A stretch of 30,356 nt of DNA from Clostridiaceae bacterium UBA6110 (GTDB lineage Bacteria > Bacillota > Clostridia > Clostridiales > Clostridiaceae). The DNA is taken from assembly GCA_002428415.1 (NCBI GenBank), contig DIWI01000031.1:1-30356 (forward strand). Direction: 5' to 3'. Made by a program: the position numbers and the translations under genes. Positions 15,433-23,163 of the stretch are shown piece by piece. The notes under the pieces were generated by a model that was not told where the DNA came from, ran no database searches, and saw nothing but the letters and a program-made list of their open reading frames with translations. Position 1 is the stretch's first letter, and each line of letters starts with the position of its first letter.

Positions 15433-17406
15433 TCATTTTAACAGCTTAAGTGCATCTTCTGCCACTTTTTCAGGTGTAAGTCCGCATTTTTTCAACAGTG
15501 TCTGTGATGGTCCAGTACCATTGCACTCACCGCTTATTGCAAATCTACCCTTCTTGCCCAGGAACCACTGCCATCTTGAAGGGTTTCCCGCCTCTACTGC
15601 CATCCTTTTCTTAATGTCCTTTGCCAGTACCTCATCCATGTAGTCTTTGGATTGAGTCAGGAAAAGCCCCTTAGACGGTATGCTGATGACCCTGACATCC
15701 ATTCCCTTCTCAATGAGGATTTTCCTGGCTTTAAGGGCTATTCCTGCTTCAAAGCCGGTGGCTGCGATAATCAGGTCAGGTTTCTTCGATGTCTCCTTCG
15801 CCAGTATGTATCCGCCCTTCTCGGCCTCTTTTGATGAACCTTTTAAAAGTGAAGCATTTATCCTTGAAACCATTATTACTGTAGGCCCTGTGACTGACTC
15901 CATCGCCTTTATCCATGCAGATGCTGTTTCAACTGCATCGCCTGGCCTGAATATGACAAGTCCGGTTATACCCTCCATGAGCTCCTGAATTTCCAGAGCT
16001 CTCCCTGCCTGCCCTCGTTCTCCAAGTGACAGGCTGTCATCAGTAAGCACGAATACGTTATCCAGCTTCATCATTGCCGAAAGCTTCATTGCCGGCAGCA
16101 GTCCGTAACCCGAAGATGCTCTGGCAAAAGAGACATATTTGATTCCGCCATGCAAAGCTGCTCCATTTGCTATTCCCCCAAGCGCATTGACCCTGCAGCC
16201 GAATTTCAGTGCCTTCATACCGGATGACCTTATGCTGCCGCTGTCAGCTGAGGTCAGTTCAAAACCATCAGTTTCTGAAAACCCGGCAATCAGGCAACCG
16301 ATACTATCCATAAATATGTCGACAATCTTCTTTGAGCTCTCCATGGTTGATTCCTTGTCTTTTCCATTTTTGTAAAGACCCTCTACGTCAATGTTCCTGA
16401 GGTGCTTTCTGCCGCACCAGCATTTAAGTTCCTCATTCAATTCAGGGAAATCCTTTTTGTAGCCTTCCATCAGATTCTTCCATTTTAAAGCTTCACGTGA
16501 TTTCACCATAGTTATCTCATTGATCCTCGACCTGACGTCATCAGGCACTACAAAGCTGCCGAAGGTCCACCTGAGGCTTTCTCTCGCCTTGCTGATTGAA
16601 GCCCTTCCAAGCGGTCCTGTAAGGGCTTCCCTGGTGTTTGCCTTACCAGGACATCCATACCCTGTCTGAACCTTGATGCAGACCAATGCAGGTTTGCCGT
16701 GTATCCTCCTGGCCTGGGATATCGCATTCGCTATCGCATCCGGATCGTTCCCGTCCCGGACATCCTGGACCTGCCATCCCATAGCCTTGAATCTCATCCG
16801 AATATCCTCCGGATACATTTCTTGGGAAGGCCCATCGGGAGTCATTCCGTCATCCTCATAAAGCACGATCAGATTGCCAAGCTTAAGCTTTCCGGCTATT
16901 GCGCATGCTTCCGATGCAGTTCCGTTCATCAGGCTCTCATCGGATGCCAGAACATAGGTATAGTGCGAAACAATTTCATAGCCTGGCTTGTTGAACCTTT
17001 CAGCCAAATACCTTTCGGCCACAGCCATGCCGACCGCATTAGCAATTCCCTGGCCGTATTGTCCGATAGTTGCCTCAACACCCCTCCTGGTATCTTTTTC
17101 GGGGTATACAGGCATGTTAGCTTCCCATTGGCCGAACCTCTTCAAATCTTCAGTATTGATGTTGCCGGTAAAAAGATGAAGGAGCGCATACAGCAAAGGT
17201 CCTCCCTGTTCAGATGCCATGATGAACCTGTCTCTGTTTTCCCACTCCAGATTTTCAGGGTCGAATTTCAGATGGTTGGAAAAAAGGCTGTATGCAATCG
17301 CTGCAGACCCCATTCCAGTTCCGGCACTTCCAGCACCAGCTCTTTCAACCATGTCAGCTGAAAGGAATCTGATTGCATTTATTGTTTTCAAATCTATGGA
17401 ATTCAT
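15433..17406 (-). CDS. Transketolase homologue lacking the catalytic residues (probable pseudoenzyme)
   Basis: The 657-residue product aligns by eye to E. coli TktA along its whole length with almost no gaps (for example GIANAVGMAVAE and the SLAGTLKLG-like AIAGKLKLG), so the pyrophosphate-binding, pyrimidine-binding and C-terminal domains are all present. However, the residues needed for thiamine diphosphate and sugar phosphate are replaced (TktA numbering recalled, then here): H26 to S27, H66 to Q67, H100 to Y101, GDG 154-156 to SDE, N185 to D186, H261 to L262, E411 to V406, F434 to R429, H461 to D456, D469 to R464, H473 to G468. Ordinary transketolase activity is therefore unlikely. The frame is intact. 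The ATG at 17406 has GGGGGT 4 nt upstream; the longer frame to 17508 would start upstream of the promoter. Strong promoter, overlapped by a PerR-like box shared with yaaA. Confidence 0.92.
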   Translation of the reverse strand: MNSIDLKTINAIRFLSADMVERAGAGSAGTGMGSAAIAYSLFSNHLKFDPENLEWENRDRFIMASEQGGPLLYALLHLFTGNINTEDLKRFGQWEANMPVYPEKDTRRGVEATIGQYGQGIANAVGMAVAERYLAERFNKPGYEIVSHYTYVLASDESLMNGTASEACAIAGKLKLGNLIVLYEDDGMTPDGPSQEMYPEDIRMRFKAMGWQVQDVRDGNDPDAIANAISQARRIHGKPALVCIKVQTGYGCPGKANTREALTGPLGRASISKARESLRWTFGSFVVPDDVRSRINEITMVKSREALKWKNLMEGYKKDFPELNEELKCWCGRKHLRNIDVEGLYKNGKDKESTMESSKKIVDIFMDSIGCLIAGFSETDGFELTSADSGSIRSSGMKALKFGCRVNALGGIANGAALHGGIKYVSFARASSGYGLLPAMKLSAMMKLDNVFVLTDDSLSLGERGQAGRALEIQELMEGITGLVIFRPGDAVETASAWIKAMESVTGPTVIMVSRINASLLKGSSKEAEKGGYILAKETSKKPDLIIAATGFEAGIALKARKILIEKGMDVRVISIPSKGLFLTQSKDYMDEVLAKDIKKRMAVEAGNPSRWQWFLGKKGRFAISGECNGTGPSQTLLKKCGLTPEKVAEDALKLLK

Positions 17407-17419
17407 ATTTACCCCCTGA

Positions 17420-17448
17420 TTTACAGTGAACTTCAATTCAATTATAAT
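17420..17448 (+). promoter_or_regulatory. Promoter of yaaA-DUF1576
   Basis: Plus strand: -35 TTTACA (17420-17425), 17-base spacer, -10 TATAAT (17443-17448). The transcript would start near 17455, leaving a leader of about 70 nt. It overlaps almost completely the oppositely oriented promoter of the transketolase-like gene. Confidence 0.72.
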
Positions 17449-17469
17449 GATTGTAAATGTATTCATCAA
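17441..17469 (-). promoter_or_regulatory. Promoter of the transketolase-like gene
   Basis: Minus strand: -35 TTGATG (17464-17469), 17-base spacer, -10 TATAAT (17441-17446). The transcript would start near 17434, about 28 nt before the ATG at 17406. Confidence 0.8.
17442..17456. promoter_or_regulatory. PerR-like operator in the divergent promoter region
   Basis: TTATAATGATTGTAA differs at one position from the 7-1-7 PerR box TTATAATnATTATAA known from Bacillus subtilis. It covers the -10 elements of both divergent promoters, where a bound repressor would block both. One neighbour, yaaA, belongs to a family tied to hydrogen peroxide stress. AT-rich promoters can mimic such boxes, so binding is inferred. 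Confidence 0.6.
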
Positions 17470-17524
17470 TAAATGTTGTAATTTTCGGACAAACGAGAAT
17501 TCATTCATAAATAAGGGAGGTACT

Positions 17525-18262
17525 ATGCTCGCTATTCTCTCACCGTCAAAGACAATGCATGAAGTAAAGGTTCAGGTAAGAACCTCCACTCCAAGGTTTC
17601 AGGACGATGCGGAACTTCTAGCTGCCACAATGAGAAAATTCGACCCCACCGGGCTCATGAACATTATGGGCATCAGTGACGAGCTTGCAGAAATCAATTA
17701 TGCGAGGTATCAGGGTTTCTTAAAAGCGCACTCCTATCCTGCCGCATATCTTTACAAGGGGGATGTGTACAGGGGACTCGCTATCGATGATTTGGACAGC
17801 GATGCCGTGAAGCACCTCAACCGCCATGTCAGGATCCTGTCAGGTCTGTATGGCTATCTAAAGCCACTGGACAGGATAAAGCCCTACAGACTGGAAATGA
17901 GTACGAAGGTTATAACAGAGTACGGTCATGACCTGTACTCATTCTGGGATGACAAACTTGCCAGGAATCTTGAAAATGAATCTGAAGATGGCATTCTATT
18001 GAATATTGCCTCGAAGGAATACTCAAAGGCTGTGACTCGAAAAGACCTCAAGCTAAGAGTCATCGATGTGGAATTCAGGGAGAAAAAAGGGGATTCAGCA
18101 AGGATTATTCCATTATTTTCAAAGATTGCAAGAGGAATGCTGGCAAGGTATATTGCTGTCGAAAGGATAAATTCATTGGAAAACATCAGAAGTTTCAACT
18201 ATGGCGGCTATTCCTTTGAGGAAGGCTTGTCTGCATCTGACAAACTGGTGTTTGTCAGATGA
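17525..18262 (+). CDS. yaaA: YaaA family peroxide stress protein
   Basis: YaaA (DUF328) in E. coli lowers intracellular free iron during hydrogen peroxide stress and so limits DNA and protein damage; structural studies point to a DNA-binding fold. The 245-residue product has the family N-terminus MLAILSPSKTM, the YARYQGFL and KPLDRIKPYRLEM blocks and the C-terminal FNYGGYSF segment. The ATG at 17525 has GGGAGG at 4 nt; the frame extends upstream to 17426, but that part lies in the promoter region. It overlaps the next gene by ATGA. The promoter contains a PerR-like box, which agrees with the role of the family. Confidence 0.95.
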   Translation: MLAILSPSKTMHEVKVQVRTSTPRFQDDAELLAATMRKFDPTGLMNIMGISDELAEINYARYQGFLKAHSYPAAYLYKGDVYRGLAIDDLDSDAVKHLNRHVRILSGLYGYLKPLDRIKPYRLEMSTKVITEYGHDLYSFWDDKLARNLENESEDGILLNIASKEYSKAVTRKDLKLRVIDVEFREKKGDSARIIPLFSKIARGMLARYIAVERINSLENIRSFNYGGYSFEEGLSASDKLVFVR

Positions 18263-19533
18263 GAGCACTAAAAAGGCTGTATCCAGACCTTCCTCATGGC
18301 GAAAGGTACATGTTTCTCTATATCATCGCGATAATCGAGATAATATTTTCACTGGTGCTTAATTCGCCCTCTGAAATAGTAAACGGCCTCTACAGAATAA
18401 TGATTTCTCCAAGTACCCTGATATCCGACTATTTTGTAATAGGAAATCCCGGAGCTGCGTTCATGAACAGCGGCCTTCTGCTTATACTAGGGCTCGGTAT
18501 AGCAAAGCGGGCGAAGAAAGAGCTTTCAGGACCGATGGTGGCTGCATATCTTACTCTCGCAGGGTTTTCATTCTTTGGAAAGAACCTGTACAATTCATGG
18601 GCAGTGCCAATGGGTGTTTACATATACTCAAAGTACGAAAAGGACAGGTTTGCAAATAATATCATTTACGCACTTTTCGGCACGACTCTTGGACCACTGA
18701 CAAGTCTTATCACCTTCGGTCTGGGGCTTCCTCTTCCGATTGGGATCATCTTCGGAAATCTTGCAGGTATAATAGCGGGTATGATGATTCCCCCTCTTGC
18801 GAACCAATTTGTCAAGTTTCACCAGGGCTTCAACCTGTACAATATCGGCTTTACAGCGGGAATAATCGGCATGTTCATGATGGGTTTGCTGAGGGGGCTT
18901 GGGTTTGAAAGTCCTGCCATGAATATTACCGCCTCCGGCTATAATATTCAGATGGGAATCTTTATCTTTACGATCGCAAACGTGATGCTGTTCATTGGGC
19001 TTTCACGGTGCAGCTGGAGCCTTGACGGATTCAAAAGGATTCTGGAGAGCTCTGGCAGAGGTACCGACCTGATTGCTATAGGCGGATTCGGAGCAGTGCT
19101 GATCAACATGGCAATCATGAGCTTAATCACCACTTGTTACGTGCTGCTGGTCGGCGGGCAGCTCAATGGTCCTATAATGGGAGGAATCTTTACAATTGCA
19201 GGATTCTCGGCATCCGGTAAACATCCAAGAAACACAGTCCCAGTGCTAGCCGGAGTATTCCTTGCGACCACGATGCACATAAGCGATACAAGTTCAACCA
19301 GCGCTCTGCTCGCTGCACTTTTCGGCACTACCCTTGCACCGATTTCGGGCTACTACGGCTGGTTCTATGGGATACTAGCTGGTATCGCCCATATGTCGGT
19401 AGTATCCAACATCGGATATGTCCATGGTGGTGTTAATCTTTATAACAACGGCTTTTCAGGAGGATTCATTGCTGCTGTAATGGTTCCGCTGATTGAAGCT
19501 TTGAAAGGCAATAAGACCGGAACGGTAAAATGA
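18259..19533 (+). CDS. DUF1576 family polytopic membrane protein with internal duplication
   Basis: The 424-residue product has about ten or more hydrophobic segments and matches the uncharacterised DUF1576 family. Two halves repeat: residues about 89-204 and 301-405 share, in the same order, GPMVAAYLTLAGFSFFGK / GPIMGGIFTIAGFSASGK, ALFGTTLGP / ALFGTTLAP, and GFNLYNIGFTAG / GVNLYNNGFSGG. Such a duplication is typical of transporters and channels, but no substrate is known to me. Its ATG overlaps the yaaA stop (ATGA), so it is translationally coupled and under the same promoter and PerR-like box. The stop codon lies inside the terminator stem. Confidence 0.88.
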   Translation: MRALKRLYPDLPHGERYMFLYIIAIIEIIFSLVLNSPSEIVNGLYRIMISPSTLISDYFVIGNPGAAFMNSGLLLILGLGIAKRAKKELSGPMVAAYLTLAGFSFFGKNLYNSWAVPMGVYIYSKYEKDRFANNIIYALFGTTLGPLTSLITFGLGLPLPIGIIFGNLAGIIAGMMIPPLANQFVKFHQGFNLYNIGFTAGIIGMFMMGLLRGLGFESPAMNITASGYNIQMGIFIFTIANVMLFIGLSRCSWSLDGFKRILESSGRGTDLIAIGGFGAVLINMAIMSLITTCYVLLVGGQLNGPIMGGIFTIAGFSASGKHPRNTVPVLAGVFLATTMHISDTSSTSALLAALFGTTLAPISGYYGWFYGILAGIAHMSVVSNIGYVHGGVNLYNNGFSGGFIAAVMVPLIEALKGNKTGTVK

Positions 19534-19564
19534 GAAGGGAGGCTTACGCCTCCCTTCTCATTTT
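19527..19564. terminator. Bidirectional terminator between DUF1576 and hemW
   Basis: A perfect 17-bp stem (19527-19543 with 19548-19564) and a TTAC loop. The stem ends in AAAA/TTTT, so a T-run follows on both strands, serving the convergent genes at 19533 and 19588. Confidence 0.92.
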
Positions 19565-19587
19565 AGTGGAATTCCTATCTGAATGTT

Positions 19588-20718
19588 TCAGACCGTCAGA
19601 ATCATGTCGCTAAGCACATGATTTGAAAGGTCCATTCCCTTTTCAGTGAATCTCATGCTGTCGCCTTCCAGAACAAGAAGTCCATCCCTGACATGCTTTC
19701 CTATGACATCTCCAAAAATATCCATCAGATCTTCCGAAAACCTAGTCCGAAATCTGCTCAGGGATATCCCATCAACAAGTCTCATTCCCATGAAGAGGAA
19801 TTCCTCAATGCTGTCTTCCCTTGAATTTTCATGGACTCTCACCGAAGGGTCCCCATTGGACTCAATCGCCCTGATGTATCCTTCGACTGTCCTTATGTTT
19901 TCACGCCTGAAGCCCCCAATGAATTCATGTGCAGCTGCACCGCATCCGATGTATTCTCCGAATTCCCAGTATAGCCTGTTATGCCTGCACTCAAAGCCTT
20001 CCTTCGCATAGTTTGATATCTCGTACCTTAAGAACCCAAGTTCCTTCAATCTTGACCTTACAAGGTCCTTCATGGCATCCTCAGTATCCTCATCCGGCAA
20101 TGTCAGGGTGTTCCTTCGCCTTCTCTCGTAGAACTGCGTATTCTCCTCAATTATGAGAGAATAGCAGGAAATATGCTCCGGCTCAAGATGAGATGCGTCA
20201 TCAAGCGTCTTGCCAAGCATCTCAAGAGTCTCGCCTGGGAGTCCGTATATTATGTCAATATTGATATTGTTGAATCCGGCTTCCCTCAGCATCAGGAAAT
20301 TCTCTCTAAATTCCCTGAATGTATGTATTCTTCCGATATCCATCAAAAGAGTGTCATTTGATGACTGAAGCCCTATGGATATCCTGTTCACACCCATGAG
20401 CTTCAGCACTTCAGCCTTCTCTTTGGTAATATTTCCCGGATTGCACTCGATGGTGAATTCACAGTCTTCTGTCCTTGAAACCTTTGAGAGAATATTTGAC
20501 AGCATGCCAAGTTCATCAGCTGACAGATATGAGGGGGTTCCTCCTCCGATGAATATGGTTTCAAAATGCCTGCCCTTTGTCTTTACCTCGATCTCCTTTG
20601 AGAGTGCATTAAGGTAGGGCACTACAATGGCTTTCTTGCCTGAATATGAAGCAAAATCACAGTAGTAGCATTTCTTTTCGCAGAATGGTATATGGATATA
20701 GAGTCCTAGCCTGTCCAC
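19588..20718 (-). CDS. hemW: Radical SAM heme chaperone HemW (coproporphyrinogen III oxidase-like)
   Basis: HemW binds heme and a [4Fe-4S] cluster and is thought to insert heme into acceptor proteins; it is not a true coproporphyrinogen dehydrogenase. The 376-residue product opens with IHIPFC and the radical SAM CxxxCxxC motif (C13, C17, C20), followed by FIGGGTPS, the ECNPGN strand, ISIGLQS and a C-terminal HemN-like domain (near 290-376). The GTG at 20718 starts 1 nt after the lepA stop, with AAGG in the lepA end as ribosome binding site. The lepA-hemW pair is standard for Firmicutes, but the hrcA heat-shock genes that usually follow are not here; a terminator and DUF1576 follow instead. 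Confidence 0.95.
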   Translation of the reverse strand: MDRLGLYIHIPFCEKKCYYCDFASYSGKKAIVVPYLNALSKEIEVKTKGRHFETIFIGGGTPSYLSADELGMLSNILSKVSRTEDCEFTIECNPGNITKEKAEVLKLMGVNRISIGLQSSNDTLLMDIGRIHTFREFRENFLMLREAGFNNINIDIIYGLPGETLEMLGKTLDDASHLEPEHISCYSLIIEENTQFYERRRRNTLTLPDEDTEDAMKDLVRSRLKELGFLRYEISNYAKEGFECRHNRLYWEFGEYIGCGAAAHEFIGGFRRENIRTVEGYIRAIESNGDPSVRVHENSREDSIEEFLFMGMRLVDGISLSRFRTRFSEDLMDIFGDVIGKHVRDGLLVLEGDSMRFTEKGMDLSNHVLSDMILTV

Positions 20719-20719
20719 G

Positions 20720-22522
20720 CTACTCGACCTTCAGGACAGCCATGAATGCATCCTGAGGAACCTCTACGGAACCGACCTGTCTCATTCTCTTCTTGCCTTC
20801 CTTCTGCTTTTCAAGCAGCTTCTTCTTTCTCGAAATATCTCCGCCGTAACACTTTGCAAGAACGTCCTTCCTCATTGCCTTGACGGTCTCCCTTGCGATT
20901 ATCTTGGATCCGATTGCTGCCTGTATCGGGATTTCGAACATCTGCCTTGGAATTACCTCCTTGAGCTTTTCAGTGATGTTCCTTCCCTTGGTATACGCCC
21001 TGTCTTCAGGAACGATCATTGAAAGGGCATCAACCACTTCGCTATTGAGAAGTATGTCCAGCTTAACCAGAATAGTCCTCTGGTATCCGCTGATTTCATA
21101 GTCAAGTGATGCATAGCCTCTCGTCCTTGACTTCAGGGTATCGAAAAAGTCGTATATTATCTCATTTAGAGGAAGTATGTAGTTAAGCATTGCTCTTGTC
21201 TGCTCGATATATTCCATGTTGAGGTATACGCCTCTTCTTGTCTGGCAGAGGTCCATAACCGCACCAACATACTCTGTAGGTGTAATTATTGAGGCCTTTA
21301 CCACTGGCTCTTCCATATACTCAATTTCATTGGGTGATGGAAGATTGGTAGGGTTAGTGATCTCGATCACGCCTCCATCGGTCCTGAACACCTTGTAAAT
21401 TACTGATGGTGCTGTAGTAATGATGTCTATGTTGAATTCACGTTCTATCCTCTCCTGGATGATCTCCATGTGGAGCAGTCCAAGGAATCCGCATCTGAAT
21501 CCAAATCCAAGTGCAACGGAATTCTCATATTCGAAGGAAAGCGCCGCATCGTTGAGCTGCAGCTTCTCCAGGGCTTCCTTAAGCTCCTCGTACTTCGCTC
21601 CATCTATCGGATATATGCCCGAGAATACCATCGGAATGGCTTTCTTGTACCCCGGAAGAGCTTCTTTAGCTGGATTAACAGCATCTGTAATCGTGTCTCC
21701 AACCCTTGCATCCCTGACATTCTTGATGGAGCCAGTAACGTATCCTACATCACCTGAATAAAGCATCTCTACAGGCATCATACCAGGGGTGAATACGCCC
21801 ACTTCGGTAACCTCATATATCTTGTTCGAGGCCATGAATTTGATCTTCTTTCCAGGAAATATGACGCCTTCCTTTACCCTTACATAAGCCACTACCCCCT
21901 TGTAGGAGTCATAGTATGAATCGAATATCAGCGCTTTTAGCGGTGCATCATCCTCTCCTTTCGGAGCAGGTACCCTGTCAACCACGGCATCGAGGACATC
22001 GACTATATTTAGGCCAGTCTTCGCTGAAACCTTCGGGGCAGTGTGTGCTTCAAGCCCGATGACATCCTCTATTTCCTTGACGACCTCATCCACCCTCGCT
22101 GACGGAAGGTCTATCTTATTGATTACCGGTACTATCTCCAGGTCATTGCCCATGGCCAGATAGCAGTTAGCCAGAGTCTGTGCCTGGATTCCCTGGGTCG
22201 CATCGACAACCAGTATGGCGCCTTCGCAAGCCTGAAGGCTCCTTGATACCTCGTAGTTGAAGTCCACATGGCCAGGAGTGTCTATGAGATTAAGGATATA
22301 TTCTCCGTCTTCCCTCTTGTATATCAGCCTTACAGCCTGAGCCTTTATTGTAATTCCTCTTTCCTGTTCAAGCTCCATGTTGTCCAGTACCTGAGTCTCC
22401 ATTTCCCTCGTCGTCAGAGTCCCAGTGTACTCGATGAGTCTGTCTGCCAGAGTGCTTTTGCCATGGTCGATATGCGCGACTATGGAAAAGTTTCTGATGT
22501 GTTTTTGTCTTTCGCTTCCCAT
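20720..22522 (-). CDS. lepA: Translation elongation factor 4 (LepA)
   Basis: LepA/EF4 is a ribosome-associated GTPase implicated in back-translocation and initiation or ribosome assembly. The 600-residue product has the normal length and five domains. G motifs are AHIDHGKST (residues 16-24), DTPGHVDF, NKIDLP and SAKTG; the EF-G-like domains and the LepA-specific C-terminal domain with GGDISRKKKLLEKQKEGKKR near the end follow. The ATG at 22522 has GAGGTG at 6 nt; the frame is open to 22696, but that portion overlaps the lepA and rpsT promoter zone and does not resemble LepA. It faces away from rpsT and is coupled to hemW. Confidence 0.98.
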   Translation of the reverse strand: MGSERQKHIRNFSIVAHIDHGKSTLADRLIEYTGTLTTREMETQVLDNMELEQERGITIKAQAVRLIYKREDGEYILNLIDTPGHVDFNYEVSRSLQACEGAILVVDATQGIQAQTLANCYLAMGNDLEIVPVINKIDLPSARVDEVVKEIEDVIGLEAHTAPKVSAKTGLNIVDVLDAVVDRVPAPKGEDDAPLKALIFDSYYDSYKGVVAYVRVKEGVIFPGKKIKFMASNKIYEVTEVGVFTPGMMPVEMLYSGDVGYVTGSIKNVRDARVGDTITDAVNPAKEALPGYKKAIPMVFSGIYPIDGAKYEELKEALEKLQLNDAALSFEYENSVALGFGFRCGFLGLLHMEIIQERIEREFNIDIITTAPSVIYKVFRTDGGVIEITNPTNLPSPNEIEYMEEPVVKASIITPTEYVGAVMDLCQTRRGVYLNMEYIEQTRAMLNYILPLNEIIYDFFDTLKSRTRGYASLDYEISGYQRTILVKLDILLNSEVVDALSMIVPEDRAYTKGRNITEKLKEVIPRQMFEIPIQAAIGSKIIARETVKAMRKDVLAKCYGGDISRKKKLLEKQKEGKKRMRQVGSVEVPQDAFMAVLKVE

Positions 22523-22553
22523 CTTGTTCACCTCGTAAATCATCTCAGCATAA

Positions 22554-22562
22554 ATTATAACA
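22554..22562 (-). promoter_or_regulatory. Extended -10 promoter element for lepA-hemW
   Basis: Minus strand TGTTATAAT: a perfect -10 (22554-22559) with the TGn extension. No good -35 at the right distance. Confidence 0.5.
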
Positions 22563-22649
22563 CATGGATGCGCAATATTCTCTTTTATGTTTTCATAACC
22601 GCTGCAATGAAAACATTGAAAACGGACTGAATCTTTCTTTTCTTTTCTC

Positions 22650-22678
22650 TTGAAAGCAAATCCCTTAAATGCTATAAT
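22650..22678 (+). promoter_or_regulatory. Strong promoter of rpsT
   Basis: Plus strand: -35 TTGAAA (22650-22655), 17-base spacer, -10 TATAAT (22673-22678) with a TGC extension. Transcript start is expected near 22685, giving a leader of about 100 nt. Confidence 0.85.
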
Positions 22679-22737
22679 ACTCATGTTATAAACCACTCAA
22701 ATGCAGGTTTCCCCAAAATCGGCATTGAGACCCTTAA

Positions 22738-22758
22738 GGGAGCGGTCGTTCCGCACCC
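22738..22758 (+). promoter_or_regulatory. Hairpin in the rpsT leader
   Basis: GGGAGCGG and CCGCACCC can pair with one mismatch across a 5-base loop, ending about 14 nt before the GGAGG site. It could take part in feedback control of S20 synthesis, as ribosomal protein leaders often do, but no known motif is recognised. Confidence 0.4.
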
Positions 22759-22786
22759 GCACAATCAAACCGGAGGGGGTGAAACA

Positions 22787-23050
22787 ATGGCAAATATCAA
22801 ATCTTCCATCAAGAGGATAAGAGTCACTGAGACTAAGACAATGAGAAACAAGATGGTTAAGTCCGCACTCAAGACTTCCATAAAGAAGTATGAGGCAGCA
22901 GTAGCTGAAGGCAACAAGGAAAGCGCAGCAGTGCTTTTTACAGCTGCTACTAAGTCACTTGACATGGCTGCAAGCAAGGGCATAATCCACAAGAACATGG
23001 CTTCAAGAAAGAAGTCCAGGTTGGCTGCAAAACTCAATGCTATGGCATAA
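22787..23050 (+). CDS. rpsT: 30S ribosomal protein S20
   Basis: S20 binds 16S rRNA early in small-subunit assembly. The 87-residue product has the family N-terminus MANIKSSIKRIR, the three-helix basic profile, and the C-terminal HKNMASRKKSRL block. The ATG follows a GGAGGGGGTG ribosome binding site. It is monocistronic, with its own strong promoter and terminator. Its position close to holA and opposite lepA agrees with the usual Firmicute neighbourhood; the spore protease gene gpr found there in spore formers is absent from this interval. Confidence 0.98.
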   Translation: MANIKSSIKRIRVTETKTMRNKMVKSALKTSIKKYEAAVAEGNKESAAVLFTAATKSLDMAASKGIIHKNMASRKKSRLAAKLNAMA

Positions 23051-23051
23051 T

Positions 23052-23085
23052 AAATAAAACCGGTCATTCGACCGGTTTATTTATT
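23052..23085. terminator. Terminator after rpsT
   Basis: AAATAAAACCGGTC (23052-23065) pairs with GACCGGTTTATTTATTT (from about 23070) with one bulged A. A/T-rich flanks on both sides make it usable from both strands; the leftward hydrolase gene ends 79 nt away, and the rest of that gap shows nothing further. Confidence 0.85.
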
Positions 23086-23163
23086 TGCCCGAAAATATAC
23101 CCTAAAACATCAGTATCCCTATGAATTCAATTTTCACACACATCTTTACCAGACCAATCCTAT

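Noticed and set aside
15433..17406. Classifying the transketolase-like gene as a decayed pseudogene
   Set aside because: The frame is complete, the scaffold well kept, and promoter and ribosome binding site are strong. Changes concentrate at functional positions, which random decay would not produce.
17407..17508. Longer N-terminus of the transketolase-like protein
   Set aside because: The extra codons cover its own promoter; the ATG at 17406 follows GGGGGT and matches the TktA N-terminus.
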